Source: JALQUL01 sp964556425
Lineage (GTDB): Bacteria; Pseudomonadota; Gammaproteobacteria; Burkholderiales; Burkholderiaceae_C
Direction of reading: 5' to 3'
Assembly (NCBI GenBank): GCA_964556425.1
Contig: CAZKWC010000001.1
Span: 1 to 64,000, forward strand
Length of the DNA: 64,000 bases
Positions 1-8,695 of the stretch are shown piece by piece. The notes beneath the pieces are model-generated. The model was not told where the DNA came from, ran no database searches, and was given only the letters and a program-made list of their open reading frames with translations. Position numbers and translations under genes: made by a program. Position 1 is the first letter of the stretch; each line of letters opens with the position of its first letter.

Positions 1-262
1 CTTTAAAAAAGTGGGTAAAACTCTGGTATATACCATCTATAAAACCAATTTGCATATAAGACAAATGCAAGCTAGAAAATAAAAAAGTAGGCAAAATAGA
101 TGCCACCATCTCGGAAGAAACATCAGTTAGAAGACTAGTTAGACCAATAAAATAAACTATAACAGGAATTTTAGTTTGCGCTTCGGTAGGCGTTTTATTA
201 GGGTCTGGGTTTTGACTATCTGTATTGGTGCTAGTATTGGGTGCAGGGCTTAAACTATACAT
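1..262 (-). CDS. MFS transporter, N-terminal part (runs off the window edge)
   Basis: Reading leftwards from the ATG at 260-262 gives 87 codons without a stop, so the gene continues beyond position 1. After about 30 hydrophilic, Pro/Thr/Asn-rich residues comes a first membrane segment containing FIGLTSLLTDVSSEM (residues about 38-52), then a segment ending IGFIDGIYQ. The LTDxSSEM and IGxIxGI pattern is typical of the start of a group of major facilitator superfamily permeases. Substrate cannot be told from this fragment. It follows hemP on the same strand, about 100 bases downstream, so it could be co-transcribed with the iron genes. The long polar N-terminal leader is unusual for an MFS protein. 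Confidence 0.75.
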   Translation of the reverse strand, partial: MYSLSPAPNTSTNTDSQNPDPNKTPTEAQTKIPVIVYFIGLTSLLTDVSSEMVASILPTFLFSSLHLSYMQIGFIDGIYQSFTHFFK

Positions 263-359
263 AATAAACAATTAAAAATAATAGAGTAAAACAGCGACTG
301 CACCCGATTTTAAGAATTGAAGGCCAGACAATTTTGATGGCAGATAAGAATATAAAAAA

Positions 360-563
360 TTATTTGGTCAGAATTAATTTACCTTGCCTAGTAATTTGTA
401 GTCGGTAGTTTTCACAACCATGTTGAATAATAATAACAGAATCGCCTTTAAATAAAATTTCTGAAGCGTATATTTTCACACAATCTTTCAATAATTTTGA
501 GTTGGTGTGTAAGGCTTCTTCACTTAATTCAATGGCAGGTGAGTGTTTTTTAATTGAGTTCAT
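360..563 (-). CDS. hemP: Hemin uptake protein HemP
   Basis: This 67-residue protein ends in YRLQITRQGKLILTK, the signature of the small HemP/HmuP family found with haem and iron uptake genes in proteobacteria. The first 40 residues are variable, as usual in the family. It starts three bases after the end of exbD on the same strand, so the two are co-transcribed. HemP proteins are thought to support expression or function of the haem receptor; the exact mechanism here is unknown. The position at the end of an ExbD-ExbB-TonB operon supports the call. Confidence 0.85.
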   Translation of the reverse strand: MNSIKKHSPAIELSEEALHTNSKLLKDCVKIYASEILFKGDSVIIIQHGCENYRLQITRQGKLILTK

Positions 564-566
564 AAA

Positions 567-977
567 TTATGGTGCCACTAGAGTTTTAAATTTAACTTTA
601 TGAATACCGTTGGTTTGTAAAATAGCTAAAAATTGAGCTATTTTTTCATAGGGTAATTGTTTGTCGGCATCAATTGAAACAAAAGTTTGCGCCGAATTTT
701 TTTGTAGCATCTGAATGGTTTTTACCCAATCTTCAGTGGCTACTAATTGTTGATTAATAAAAACACTACCATCTATTTTTAAACCTATTTGAATGGGTTC
801 AACAATATCGGGGCTGGCTGGTGTAGCGGTGCTTGGTAATTGAATGTTTAAATTAGAGTGTAATGCTGGAATGGTAATTAAAAATAACACTAGTAGTACT
901 AACATCACATCCACTAAAGGGGTCATATTGATTTCCCCTACCATTAAATCATCATTGTCTTGTAATTGAAAACTCAT
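567..977 (-). CDS. exbD: Biopolymer transport protein ExbD
   Basis: The 136-residue protein has a short cytoplasmic start, one membrane helix (about residues 20-42, INMTPLVDVMLVLLVLFL) and a periplasmic domain. The Asp in the NMTPLVDVMLVLL motif is the conserved protonatable residue of ExbD/TolR proteins. With ExbB and TonB it forms the inner-membrane motor that powers TonB-dependent outer-membrane receptors. It is downstream of exbB on the same strand, but the two are separated by 200 bases, longer than usual for this pair; I see no convincing terminator or gene in that gap. hemP follows immediately. Confidence 0.92.
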   Translation of the reverse strand: MSFQLQDNDDLMVGEINMTPLVDVMLVLLVLFLITIPALHSNLNIQLPSTATPASPDIVEPIQIGLKIDGSVFINQQLVATEDWVKTIQMLQKNSAQTFVSIDADKQLPYEKIAQFLAILQTNGIHKVKFKTLVAP

Positions 978-1177
978 TTTTATTTTGAAGTTAAAACTTT
1001 AAGGTGTAACCATTCAATATCAGTTTTAGTTAGTTATTAAATGGTGGATAAAGCGTTTGGGGTATAGTGGGTAGGCTATCGTCATTCAGGGAAAAAAGTA
1101 AAACAAAGGTATTAAACTCAATTCAGTGTGATGAATAGGCCAAGCTATTTTGTAGAAATTTTTTTTCTATATCGTTT

Positions 1178-1876
1178 TCAATTAGGCGTGTTGCTAGCCC
1201 AACGAAGATGATTCGCTTTCAGGTATAAATGAATATCATTAGAAAAATGTTGAATTTTTAAAATCATATTTTTATTTTTTCTAGCAATAAAATTGTTAAT
1301 TAATACGGCTGGAATGGCCACGCTTAAACCTAGTGCGGTCATGATTAAAGTTTCACCAATTGGCCCCGAAATTTGTGCCATACTAATTTGACCTTGCAAG
1401 CCAATATTAATTAAGGCATGGTAAATTCCCCAGACGGTGCCTAACAAGCCTACAAAGGGGGCGGTAGCTGCAATAGATGACAAGACCCCCAGTCCACTTT
1501 GCATTTGATTTTTTATATTTTCTAAACACTGCCATATTTTTTGTTCATTCCAAAGAGGATCTTTATTATTGAACATTTTCGATTCGCAGCTTTGATTTAA
1601 TCTTAGTTGTAAATCTTGCACTAACATACTTATTTGTTTAAAGGGGTTAAAAAACAACTCTCGAGACCATATTTGATTTGCTTGAGTAATGTGTTGATGC
1701 TTCCAAAATTCAGGTACTAATCTTGCTTGTGTTAACATTTTTTTCAAACCATAAAGCTTGATTAAAAAAATACTCCAAGTGCTAACAGACATTAAAAGTA
1801 GAGCTATTAATAAAAATCGGGTGAGTGAGTCGCCTTGTTGCCAAATATTTTCTAGTCCAAAATTAGTGTTAATCAT
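1178..1876 (-). CDS. exbB: Biopolymer transport protein ExbB (MotA/TolQ/ExbB family)
   Basis: I choose the ATG at 1874-1876, which has GGAG 6 bases upstream and lies two bases after the tonB stop; an upstream in-frame start would overlap tonB. The resulting 232-residue protein has an N-terminal membrane helix and a conserved C-terminal pair of helices, with SSIAATAPFVGLLGTVWG and GPIGETLIMTALGLSVAIPAV, the classic ExbB/TolQ proton-channel motifs. It forms the stator with ExbD and energises TonB. The order tonB-exbB-exbD and the iron context distinguish it from TolQ. Confidence 0.92.
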   Translation of the reverse strand: MINTNFGLENIWQQGDSLTRFLLIALLLMSVSTWSIFLIKLYGLKKMLTQARLVPEFWKHQHITQANQIWSRELFFNPFKQISMLVQDLQLRLNQSCESKMFNNKDPLWNEQKIWQCLENIKNQMQSGLGVLSSIAATAPFVGLLGTVWGIYHALINIGLQGQISMAQISGPIGETLIMTALGLSVAIPAVLINNFIARKNKNMILKIQHFSNDIHLYLKANHLRWASNTPN

Positions 1877-1878
1877 AA

Positions 1879-2616
1879 TTACTCCAAAATAAAACGAATA
1901 GGGATGTTGAACCACATAGAGGTAGCTTTTCCGTTAACAGTACCCGGTTGATACGACCATTTTTTAGCAGCCTCGAAGGCGGCCTGATCCAATCTTTCGA
2001 ACCCACTTGATTTTTTAATTTCTATCTCAGTGGCTTGCCCATTACTTTGAATCAATACTTTTAATAAAACAGTACCTTCTTCATGTAAACGCTTGCTGAT
2101 GGCAGGATATAAAGGAGGTGGGTTTTTTAGATACTGCGCATCTCTAGAGGGCAATTCAATTTTTGTAGGCACAATTGGGCTTGAGTCTTGAATTGCCTCT
2201 GAGGAATTTTTTTCCTTATTATCAGCACCAATGGTATTTTTTTTGCTTTCCTTGACCTCGGTTTGAGTTAGAAGTGGCGATGCAATATTTACTTTTTCTT
2301 CCATTAACTCATCGACAGGTTTTTCTTGCCTAGAAAGTGGCTTCGTGTTGATTGGTACTTTTGTTTTTATTACGGAATTTTCTTGCCTTTTTGATAAGGT
2401 GGATGAGGTTTGCATTTTGTTAGGCTCTTTAATCGTTTCGTTAAAAAACTCAATTTCTATTTCGGCCGCTTGTTTGGGTAAAGCTAAGGGTAAAAACTGT
2501 TCACTTCCTAGCTTTACTAGAAATATGAGAAATAGAGTGTGCACAATAACGACCAAGCCCCAGAGCTGAACCGATACTTTTTTAAAATAAACAGGAAGCT
2601 TCCAATATGTATTCAT
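1879..2616 (-). CDS. tonB: Energy transducer TonB
   Basis: The 245-residue protein has one N-terminal membrane anchor (about residues 17-36), a charged Lys/Glu/Pro/Ser-rich periplasmic linker, and a C-terminal TonB domain from about residue 165 (YPAISKRLHEEGTVLLKV, then GFERLDQAAFEAAKKW). It couples the ExbBD motor to outer-membrane siderophore receptors; a receptor gene lies 2 kb upstream. Its start overlaps the end of the preceding oxidase gene by four bases (ATGA), implying translational coupling. The linker is less proline-rich than in Escherichia coli TonB. Confidence 0.92.
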   Translation of the reverse strand: MNTYWKLPVYFKKVSVQLWGLVVIVHTLFLIFLVKLGSEQFLPLALPKQAAEIEIEFFNETIKEPNKMQTSSTLSKRQENSVIKTKVPINTKPLSRQEKPVDELMEEKVNIASPLLTQTEVKESKKNTIGADNKEKNSSEAIQDSSPIVPTKIELPSRDAQYLKNPPPLYPAISKRLHEEGTVLLKVLIQSNGQATEIEIKKSSGFERLDQAAFEAAKKWSYQPGTVNGKATSMWFNIPIRFILE

Positions 2617-3740
2617 GGATGACTTTCATTTAAAAAGCTAGAGTTAATGGCTTGAATAGTGCTACAAGCTAATAAGCTCATTGCGATAATAATTTCGGTT
2701 TGAATATTTTTTAAAACTTGCGCAACGCCTTGACTTCCTGCACTGGCTAAGCCGTATATGCAGGGACGACCTATTAAAACTGCATCGGCGCCAAGGGCAA
2801 GTGCTTTCACTACATCAGTACCTCGCCTAATACCACCATCAAGCAATACATATTTTTGATTGCCATTTTTATTTTTATGTCTGTATGCTTGCACTTTAGG
2901 TGCAATACTTCGAATCAGTTGTACAGAGTCAGCCACCGTATCCAAGTTTCTACCTCCATGATTGCTCACAATAATGCCTGCAATATCAAGACTCATTGCT
3001 TTTTGTGCATCTTGTGCGTGGCTAATACCTTTTAAAAAAATAGGTAAGCTAGAAAGTTCAATTAGTTGTTCAATATCTGACCAAGTAGGGGCTTGTTTCA
3101 ATAGATCTAATAAGCTTGCTTGGCTAGAGTTATGTCCTGTAGGGTGACATTTAATTGGCCAATGTACAGACTGCGCATGCTTCGGCAACTTAAACCCATG
3201 CCTTATTTGTTCATCTCGCCTACCTTGAACAGCACTATCTACGGTTAATACAACCGCTTGATAACCGCAATTTTTGGCCTCTTCAATCCATTCTAAAACT
3301 TGATTTAATTGGGTCCAATAAAGTTGTATCCATAGCAGACCACCTTTTTTATGCGGCTGGTAAACTTTCGCCACAGCCTGCATTGAGCAACTGCTTTGAA
3401 TACTTAAAGTCATTCCTACATCTAGAGCACTGGCCGCTAATGCCATTGCTAGCTCACCATCTTGATGAGCCCATTTTTGATGAGCCATTGGTGCAACCAT
3501 TAAAGGCCATTCGATCGTTTGACCTAAGAGTTCTGTTTGAGTAGAAAACTGGCTAAATTTTTGTAGTACCCGAGTGTGTAGAGATAAGTCTTGCCACGCC
3601 TTGATATTATTATTTTTACTTATTTCATCGGCTGCAGCGCCCTCAAAATAAGCCCAAGCCGAATCGCTTAGTGAATTTTTTGCACATTCTCTAAAGTCAT
3701 GCCAATTCACCAACGAATTAAAATTGGAGGCCTGCTTCAT
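2613..3740 (-). CDS. FMN-dependent alpha-hydroxy-acid oxidase/dehydrogenase (LldD/glycolate-oxidase family)
   Basis: The protein is about 375 residues and follows the FMN alpha-hydroxy-acid dehydrogenase fold throughout: AYFEGAAADE near residue 30, VAPMAHQKW near 83, the catalytic-base motif SNHGGRNLD (about 259-267, His 261) and the phosphate-binding DGGIRRGTDV (about 301-310). Such enzymes oxidise a 2-hydroxy acid to the 2-oxo acid; lactate, glycolate or a longer substrate cannot be distinguished. I prefer the ATG at 3738-3740 because it overlaps the piuC stop as ATGA and follows a GGTAGAAG ribosome site. Translational coupling on both sides places it firmly in the iron operon, an unusual location for this enzyme. 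Confidence 0.85.
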   Translation of the reverse strand: MKQASNFNSLVNWHDFRECAKNSLSDSAWAYFEGAAADEISKNNNIKAWQDLSLHTRVLQKFSQFSTQTELLGQTIEWPLMVAPMAHQKWAHQDGELAMALAASALDVGMTLSIQSSCSMQAVAKVYQPHKKGGLLWIQLYWTQLNQVLEWIEEAKNCGYQAVVLTVDSAVQGRRDEQIRHGFKLPKHAQSVHWPIKCHPTGHNSSQASLLDLLKQAPTWSDIEQLIELSSLPIFLKGISHAQDAQKAMSLDIAGIIVSNHGGRNLDTVADSVQLIRSIAPKVQAYRHKNKNGNQKYVLLDGGIRRGTDVVKALALGADAVLIGRPCIYGLASAGSQGVAQVLKNIQTEIIIAMSLLACSTIQAINSSFLNESHP

Positions 3741-4417
3741 ACTTCTACCCACTGCCTTAATAACTGATGATAAACACCTGTTAAATTAACGGTCTGCTCG
3801 GTCTCGCCATATTGCTGACGAATTGCTTGAATATTTTGATCCAGTTGGTATAACAAGTTTCTTTGCTCATGTCTTTTCACCATGCTTTGTAGCCAAAAAA
3901 AGGCAGCAAAACGAACACCTTGGTTTACTGGTAGTACTTGATGTAAACAATCAGCTGGGTAGATTACTGCAGAGCCAGCGGCTAATTGAATCGTATGTTG
4001 CGCTGATTGATCATGAATGATTAACTCTCCACCACTGTAGTCTGTAGGATTTGATAAAAAAATGGTGCATGACAAATCAGCCCTGATTCTTTGTCCATCG
4101 GGACGCAATCGTATGGAGTTATCATAATGTTTGCCATAAGAGGGATATTCAGGGCAATAGCGATTAATAGTAGGCGGATAAATTTTATGAGCAAGCGTAA
4201 TGGCTAAAAACAAGTGAGATTCCTGTATTGCAGGAAGCACAATATTCATTATTTCATTGTGCTGTGTAGTCGCTTTTTTCAGTTGTAAATTATGCTTGAC
4301 CCTAGCCGCTTGTGCACCCGCACTACCTCTACCTTCTTCCCAATCACCAGATTCTAGAAGGTCTTTAATCTTTGCTAGGTCATTCGCGCTTAAAAGTTGA
4401 GGTAGTACGTGATACAT
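3737..4417 (-). CDS. piuC: Fe(II)/2-oxoglutarate-dependent PKHD-type hydroxylase, PiuC/YbiX family
   Basis: At 226 residues this matches the usual length of PiuC/YbiX. The iron ligands of the double-stranded beta-helix are visible as HYD (His 97, Asp 99) and His 159, with Arg 169 in place to bind 2-oxoglutarate. PiuC genes are regularly found beside Fiu/PiuA-type catecholate receptors, and here the gene follows such a receptor by 36 bases. The natural substrate is not established for the family; modification of a siderophore or of an iron-starvation product is plausible. The end overlaps the next gene, indicating one operon. Confidence 0.92.
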   Translation of the reverse strand: MYHVLPQLLSANDLAKIKDLLESGDWEEGRGSAGAQAARVKHNLQLKKATTQHNEIMNIVLPAIQESHLFLAITLAHKIYPPTINRYCPEYPSYGKHYDNSIRLRPDGQRIRADLSCTIFLSNPTDYSGGELIIHDQSAQHTIQLAAGSAVIYPADCLHQVLPVNQGVRFAAFFWLQSMVKRHEQRNLLYQLDQNIQAIRQQYGETEQTVNLTGVYHQLLRQWVEV

Positions 4418-4453
4418 GGTTGGTGCAAATAAAATGAATAACGGGGGCTTAGC

Positions 4454-6754
4454 TTAAAAACGGATGGATGCACTTAGTTGCACTAAACGCCCAGCTCCTG
4501 CTACATAGTGGCCAGGGTAGAGTTGGTCCGCATATAAATGATTATTTAGGTTACTCACATTAAGTTTCCAAGTTAAATAGTCGTTCGCTTTGAATTCAGC
4601 CATTAAGTCGGCAGTAATAAATGCAGGTACTTTGAATTCAGATCGGGTCGGGGTTTGATGGCCTCTAAAATTAAGTCCTGCACCTAATCTCCACTTAGAG
4701 TTAATTGCATAATTGGCCCATACCGTACCGCTGTAAAGCGGTGTTAATGCAGGTCGATCGCCGACTCTTTCTCCAGGTGTGTTTTGTGAACATGTACTCC
4801 CTTTAGAGCAAGGTGCAGCAGCATCGACTTGGGCATCTGGAATTACCATTAAGGAGCCATAAACTTCTAATTGCGGAGTTAACTTTCCGGTGAAATCAAG
4901 TTCAGCTCCTGTCACATGACGGCGCCCCGATAAAGTTACTACTGACAATAATGGGTCGGTATTTCTTTCATTTAATTTAATGCTTCTAAAGGCAGCCCAT
5001 CTAGTAGAAAATCTTTTATCTGTAGAATCAAATTTGGCACCAATTTCAAAATTCAAACTTTTTTCGGGATCTAAATTTTGGTTTTCCTTACTTAAAGAAT
5101 AGGTGTCGCCAGAAGTGTTAAAGGACGTGCCTGCAGAGATATGATAAGAGTGGAGATCATTAGGTTGATACAAGGCTCCTAAACGTTGACTCCATTGCCC
5201 AACATTCATTTGGTAACTTGATTTTTTTCCGTTGGCAATTAAGCCCACTGGGTTGGCGTAACTGTCATAATCACCCTTCAAACTGTCATAACGCAAACCA
5301 CCTACCATCTTGAAGACTGAGTTAATTTTGACTGTGTCTTGTGCGTAAACACCCCAAGCAGATGATTCATATTGATTATTAACTCGTAACAATCTGGCCG
5401 CTTCATTTACTCTCGAGCCGTCGTTTGGATTACCTAATGTAGTTGCTGCTTTATTGGCTACTTGGCTACCTTGACTGGCATCTCGAGTTGCAAACACTGT
5501 TTTTTTATCTTGTGCAAAATCAACACCAGCAATTAATTCGTGTTGCAAGCCCCAACCCTCGAATTTTGCATTGAGGTCGGACTGAAATAATAGTTGATCA
5601 AGCTCTTGAATCTTATTATTAGTACCTCGGTAAAGTCGGGTATTATTATTAAGGTCAGTAATCAAGGTTGGTTTATTTTGTACGCGAGTAGCGCCTGGTG
5701 TGGTGTTATTAGAAGGTGCATTCCATCTAATGGCACTGGCTCTTTGATCTCTTGAAAAATCACCTTTTCTAATTTGAGTTTTTATTTCTGTTGAGGGATT
5801 AATTCTGAATATATGTTCTAAATTAGCAATAGTCGCTTTGCCATGGTTATAGTCGCTCGCCATGCCAAAATAAGTACTTGGGTCTAATGGAATCACGGTA
5901 TTGTCTAGGGCTGTTGACTGTGCATTAGGTCTTACCCATGGTAGGCCATAGTTAATACCGTTTTGATTATTGAGGTGAAATAAAGACGCAGAGATTTCAT
6001 GTTTCTCACCAATACCTGCTCTTAGATTAGCGGCAATACCTTGCTTATTGATTTCGCTCCCAGAACCATTGTTATCGGCTTTATTTCCCATCGCATTTAC
6101 ACGTATTGCATTATTATTTTCTAATGGCAAATTTAGGTCTGCTTGAACCCTTGCGTATTCGTGATTACCGATAGTTATATCAATTTGATTTTCTTTAATC
6201 AGGTGAGCTTTTTTACTTACCTGATTAACCGCCCCGCCGGTTGAGCCACGACCAAACAGCATGGAGGCAGAACCTCTTAATACTTCCATCCGGTCTAAAG
6301 CAAAAGTGTCTCTGTCATAAAATGCAGGATCGCGCATACCATCCATAAACACGTCACCAGTGGCTTGTAATGAGAAGCCTCGTAATCGAATGTCCTCTTC
6401 ACCCCCTTCTGCTGCTAAAAAGGTAATGCCAGCGGTATTTTTTAAAGCTTCTTTTAAGGTGTCTAGGTTTCTGTCGTCGATTAATTTTTCTGTGACGACC
6501 GTTATAGATTGCGGAATATCACGTAAAGCTTGTTGGCCTTTGCCAATAGTGGTAGTTTTGGCTTGAATGCTGTCTTTGCCTTGAGCTTGTTCTGCTTTTT
6601 CTTTTACCACTACCGCACTTAATGTATTGTCTTGTGCGCTTGCATAAGATCCCACTACCGATTGGGCTACAAGCAGCACCCCCATTGGTAAAATTTTAGA
6701 AATATTTGTTTTTTTGGTGGCAAAGGGAATGCCTTGAGCAAATGGCTTAGTCAT
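4454..6754 (-). CDS. TonB-dependent catecholate siderophore receptor (Fiu/PiuA-like)
   Basis: The 766-residue protein has a signal peptide ending near SYASA (about residue 40), a plug domain starting around residue 75 (QQALRDIPQSITVVTE, the TonB-dependent receptor plug pattern) and a 22-strand barrel ending in the aromatic-terminated VQLSASIRF. MEVLRGSASMLFGRGSTGG is the conserved siderophore receptor plug motif. The neighbouring piuC gene points to a Fiu/PiuA-type receptor for monomeric catechols or catechol-type compounds. The ligand is inferred from context only. It heads the operon that runs through piuC, the oxidase, tonB, exbB, exbD and hemP. Confidence 0.93.
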   Translation of the reverse strand: MTKPFAQGIPFATKKTNISKILPMGVLLVAQSVVGSYASAQDNTLSAVVVKEKAEQAQGKDSIQAKTTTIGKGQQALRDIPQSITVVTEKLIDDRNLDTLKEALKNTAGITFLAAEGGEEDIRLRGFSLQATGDVFMDGMRDPAFYDRDTFALDRMEVLRGSASMLFGRGSTGGAVNQVSKKAHLIKENQIDITIGNHEYARVQADLNLPLENNNAIRVNAMGNKADNNGSGSEINKQGIAANLRAGIGEKHEISASLFHLNNQNGINYGLPWVRPNAQSTALDNTVIPLDPSTYFGMASDYNHGKATIANLEHIFRINPSTEIKTQIRKGDFSRDQRASAIRWNAPSNNTTPGATRVQNKPTLITDLNNNTRLYRGTNNKIQELDQLLFQSDLNAKFEGWGLQHELIAGVDFAQDKKTVFATRDASQGSQVANKAATTLGNPNDGSRVNEAARLLRVNNQYESSAWGVYAQDTVKINSVFKMVGGLRYDSLKGDYDSYANPVGLIANGKKSSYQMNVGQWSQRLGALYQPNDLHSYHISAGTSFNTSGDTYSLSKENQNLDPEKSLNFEIGAKFDSTDKRFSTRWAAFRSIKLNERNTDPLLSVVTLSGRRHVTGAELDFTGKLTPQLEVYGSLMVIPDAQVDAAAPCSKGSTCSQNTPGERVGDRPALTPLYSGTVWANYAINSKWRLGAGLNFRGHQTPTRSEFKVPAFITADLMAEFKANDYLTWKLNVSNLNNHLYADQLYPGHYVAGAGRLVQLSASIRF

Positions 6755-7064
6755 GTAAAACTCCAGTTTTTAAAAATAGCGAATTAAATAAGATCAAATG
6801 CAGTTGCAGTGCAATTGAATATTGAACTTATCAAGTGGCTGGCTATTCCTTCAAAACTGAAGTGAACTGGCTGGCTGAAGGTGAATATTAAATAGACGGA
6901 TAAGCTCCGCTATTAAGTTTTTTGCAAGCTAGCACTTAACAAAAAGTGGCTTTTTTACTGTGTTGAATTTGCGTGAAAAAAATGATTTAACAAGCCCATT
7001 CTTTTTGATTAACAAGCAATTCAATTAAGCGCTAGCTGAGGCTTTTTGGCCCGAGTGAAAGGAG
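6755..7064. other. Gene-free stretch between the iron-binding protein gene and the siderophore receptor
   Basis: About 310 bases without a convincing gene. It must hold the promoter of the receptor operon (minus strand). I did not find a good Fur box here. Two near-copies of GGCTGGCT lie at 6837-6844 and 6869-6876, and a perfect odd palindrome TTGCAGTGCAA lies at 6804-6814. Their function is unknown. Confidence 0.5.
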
Positions 7065-8120
7065 TTATTTATAACCCACTTTATCTAACATTTGTTGGAC
7101 TTTAATTTGATTCATTCCCACTTTGTTAACCGCAATAGTTTCTGATTTAAAACCAGTATTTCCCACCATTGCCTTTAAGGCTGGATTGTCAAAACTAACG
7201 CCTTTAACGGTTGGCCATTCATTGTTACCGTTAGCAAAATGGTTTTGTGCTTCAGGGGTGGCTAAATACTCTAAAAACGCAATTGCTGCCTTGGTATTTT
7301 TAGAATATTTTGCGACAGCACCGCCCGCAATATTTAAATGGGTACCCCAAGAATTTTGGTTAGGAAATACCACCGCAACTTTTTCTGCAATAGCTTTCTC
7401 TTGAGGGTTGCTTGAGCGCATAAGTCTTGCTAAATAGTAGGTGTTGGTAATGGCCACTCCGCATTCGCCAGAGGCAACTGCTTTAATTTGATCGGTGTCG
7501 CCTCCTTTGGGGTCTCTGGCCATATTGGCAACCATTCCTTTGAGCCAACTTTCAGTTTTTTCTGCACCCATATGTTCTAACATAGAGCCAAATAAACTAA
7601 GGTTGTAGGGGTGTGAACCCGACCTTGTACACAACAAACCTTTTAATTGTGGGTTGGCTAATTTTTCATAAGTATCAACATCAGAAGCCTTTAATTGGGT
7701 TTTGTTATAGACCACCACACGCGCCCTATTTGAAAAGCCAAACCAAGTGTTGGAGTTATTCTTTTTTTCTGAGTGAAATTGGTCAGGAATGGAGTCTGCC
7801 AATAATTTAGATTGAATAGGTAAAAATAAACCATCATTATCGGCGCGCCATAAACGGGCAGCATCGACTAACAAAATAACATCGGCTGGCGAAGAGCTAC
7901 CTTCTACTTTTAAGCGATTTAAAATACCGGCATCATCAGAATCGACTCTTTGAATTTTAATACCAGTTTTTTTAGTAAATCCGCTATATAAAACATCGTC
8001 ACTTGGATAGTGGCGTGCTGAATAAATATTGATAGTATTTTCTTGTGCTAAGGCTTGATGGCTTGTTACAAAACCAAGCAGACCTAATAAAGTGGTGCTT
8101 AAAACTGAAGATAAACGCAT
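7065..8120 (-). CDS. Ferric-iron ABC transporter substrate-binding protein (FbpA/FutA-like)
   Basis: The 351-residue protein has a cleavable signal peptide (about residues 1-25, ending HQALA) and then the NTINIYSARHYPSDDVLYSGF start typical of Fe(3+)-binding periplasmic proteins of the FbpA/FutA/IdiA type. Tyrosines that could bind iron occur in the C-terminal lobe (NTYYLARL, about residue 225). It would capture ferric iron in the periplasm for an FbpBC-type permease; no permease or ATPase gene is adjacent, so these must be elsewhere. A strong promoter overlapped by a Fur box lies directly upstream, indicating iron repression. Confidence 0.92.
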   Translation of the reverse strand: MRLSSVLSTTLLGLLGFVTSHQALAQENTINIYSARHYPSDDVLYSGFTKKTGIKIQRVDSDDAGILNRLKVEGSSSPADVILLVDAARLWRADNDGLFLPIQSKLLADSIPDQFHSEKKNNSNTWFGFSNRARVVVYNKTQLKASDVDTYEKLANPQLKGLLCTRSGSHPYNLSLFGSMLEHMGAEKTESWLKGMVANMARDPKGGDTDQIKAVASGECGVAITNTYYLARLMRSSNPQEKAIAEKVAVVFPNQNSWGTHLNIAGGAVAKYSKNTKAAIAFLEYLATPEAQNHFANGNNEWPTVKGVSFDNPALKAMVGNTGFKSETIAVNKVGMNQIKVQQMLDKVGYK

Positions 8121-8150
8121 GATAAATTCCTGTTAAGTGACATTGACTCG

Positions 8151-8180
8151 ATTATAAATGAGAATCGTTATCATTTGCAA
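8151..8180 (-). promoter_or_regulatory. Promoter with overlapping Fur box upstream of the iron-binding protein gene
   Basis: On the minus strand, TTGCAA (8175-8180) and a perfect TATAAT (8151-8156) are 18 bases apart. Between them, at 8159-8173, lies TGAGAATCGTTATCA, a clean 7-1-7 inverted repeat of the Fur consensus type; a weaker second copy follows at 8182-8196. Fur with ferrous iron would block RNA polymerase here. Confidence 0.85.
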
Positions 8181-8357
8181 ATGAAAATGATTCTTTTTTA
8201 AATTTGTGGCTAGAACGCCATCATTTGCATTTTGATGTCAGAATTCGTAGTGATATTTGTTACTGCAGTGCAACAAAAAAGTGCGAAAACTCTAGATTGC
8301 AAACAATTGGAGAAAATAAAAGGGTCATTATTTTGTTAACGAAGCCACACTTCACAA

Positions 8358-8390
8358 GTAAAAAGCCACCCATTAAGGTGGCTTTTTTTT
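8358..8390. terminator. Bidirectional intrinsic terminator
   Basis: Stem GCCACC (8365-8370) and GGTGGC (8377-8382) with a six-base loop, flanked by a T run on the right and an A run on the left. On the minus strand it ends the DUF3820 transcript before the iron-binding protein promoter. Confidence 0.8.
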
Positions 8391-8424
8391 GCGGCATTTT
8401 AAAAAATAGTGGAGGATGAGGTAC

Positions 8425-8634
8425 TTAATTTCTTAATGGTTTGAGCAAATAGGACAGTCCGTTGTGGTCTATTTCATTCATTAACTCAAGTAAACGACCA
8501 ATTTCTCCTTTGGGAAAACCTTCTCTGGCAAACCATCTTAAATAATTGCCTGGTAGGTCGGCAATTAGGCAACCTTTGTGTTTACCAAAAGGCATACGTG
8601 TATCGACTAATTTTTGTAAATCTTCAGCTTGCAT
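8425..8634 (-). CDS. DUF3820 family protein
   Basis: This 69-residue protein matches the short DUF3820 family: MPFGKHKGCLIADLPGNYL followed by WFAREGFPKGEIGRLLELMNEI. The PFGKHKG pattern recalls a nucleic-acid related fold in the family, but no function is established. It sits about 60 bases downstream of yciH on the same strand and has its own terminator, so the pair may be one transcript. The length is normal for the family and the gene looks intact. Confidence 0.85.
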   Translation of the reverse strand: MQAEDLQKLVDTRMPFGKHKGCLIADLPGNYLRWFAREGFPKGEIGRLLELMNEIDHNGLSYLLKPLRN

Positions 8635-8695
8635 TTTTTGGGGCTTAGCTAGTAGGGTTTAATCATTCATCATAAAAACTGTTTTCCAAAGCGTT

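Noticed and set aside
6837..6876. GGCTGGCT direct repeats before the receptor gene
   Set aside because: Too short and of low complexity to call a regulatory site without comparison to other genomes.
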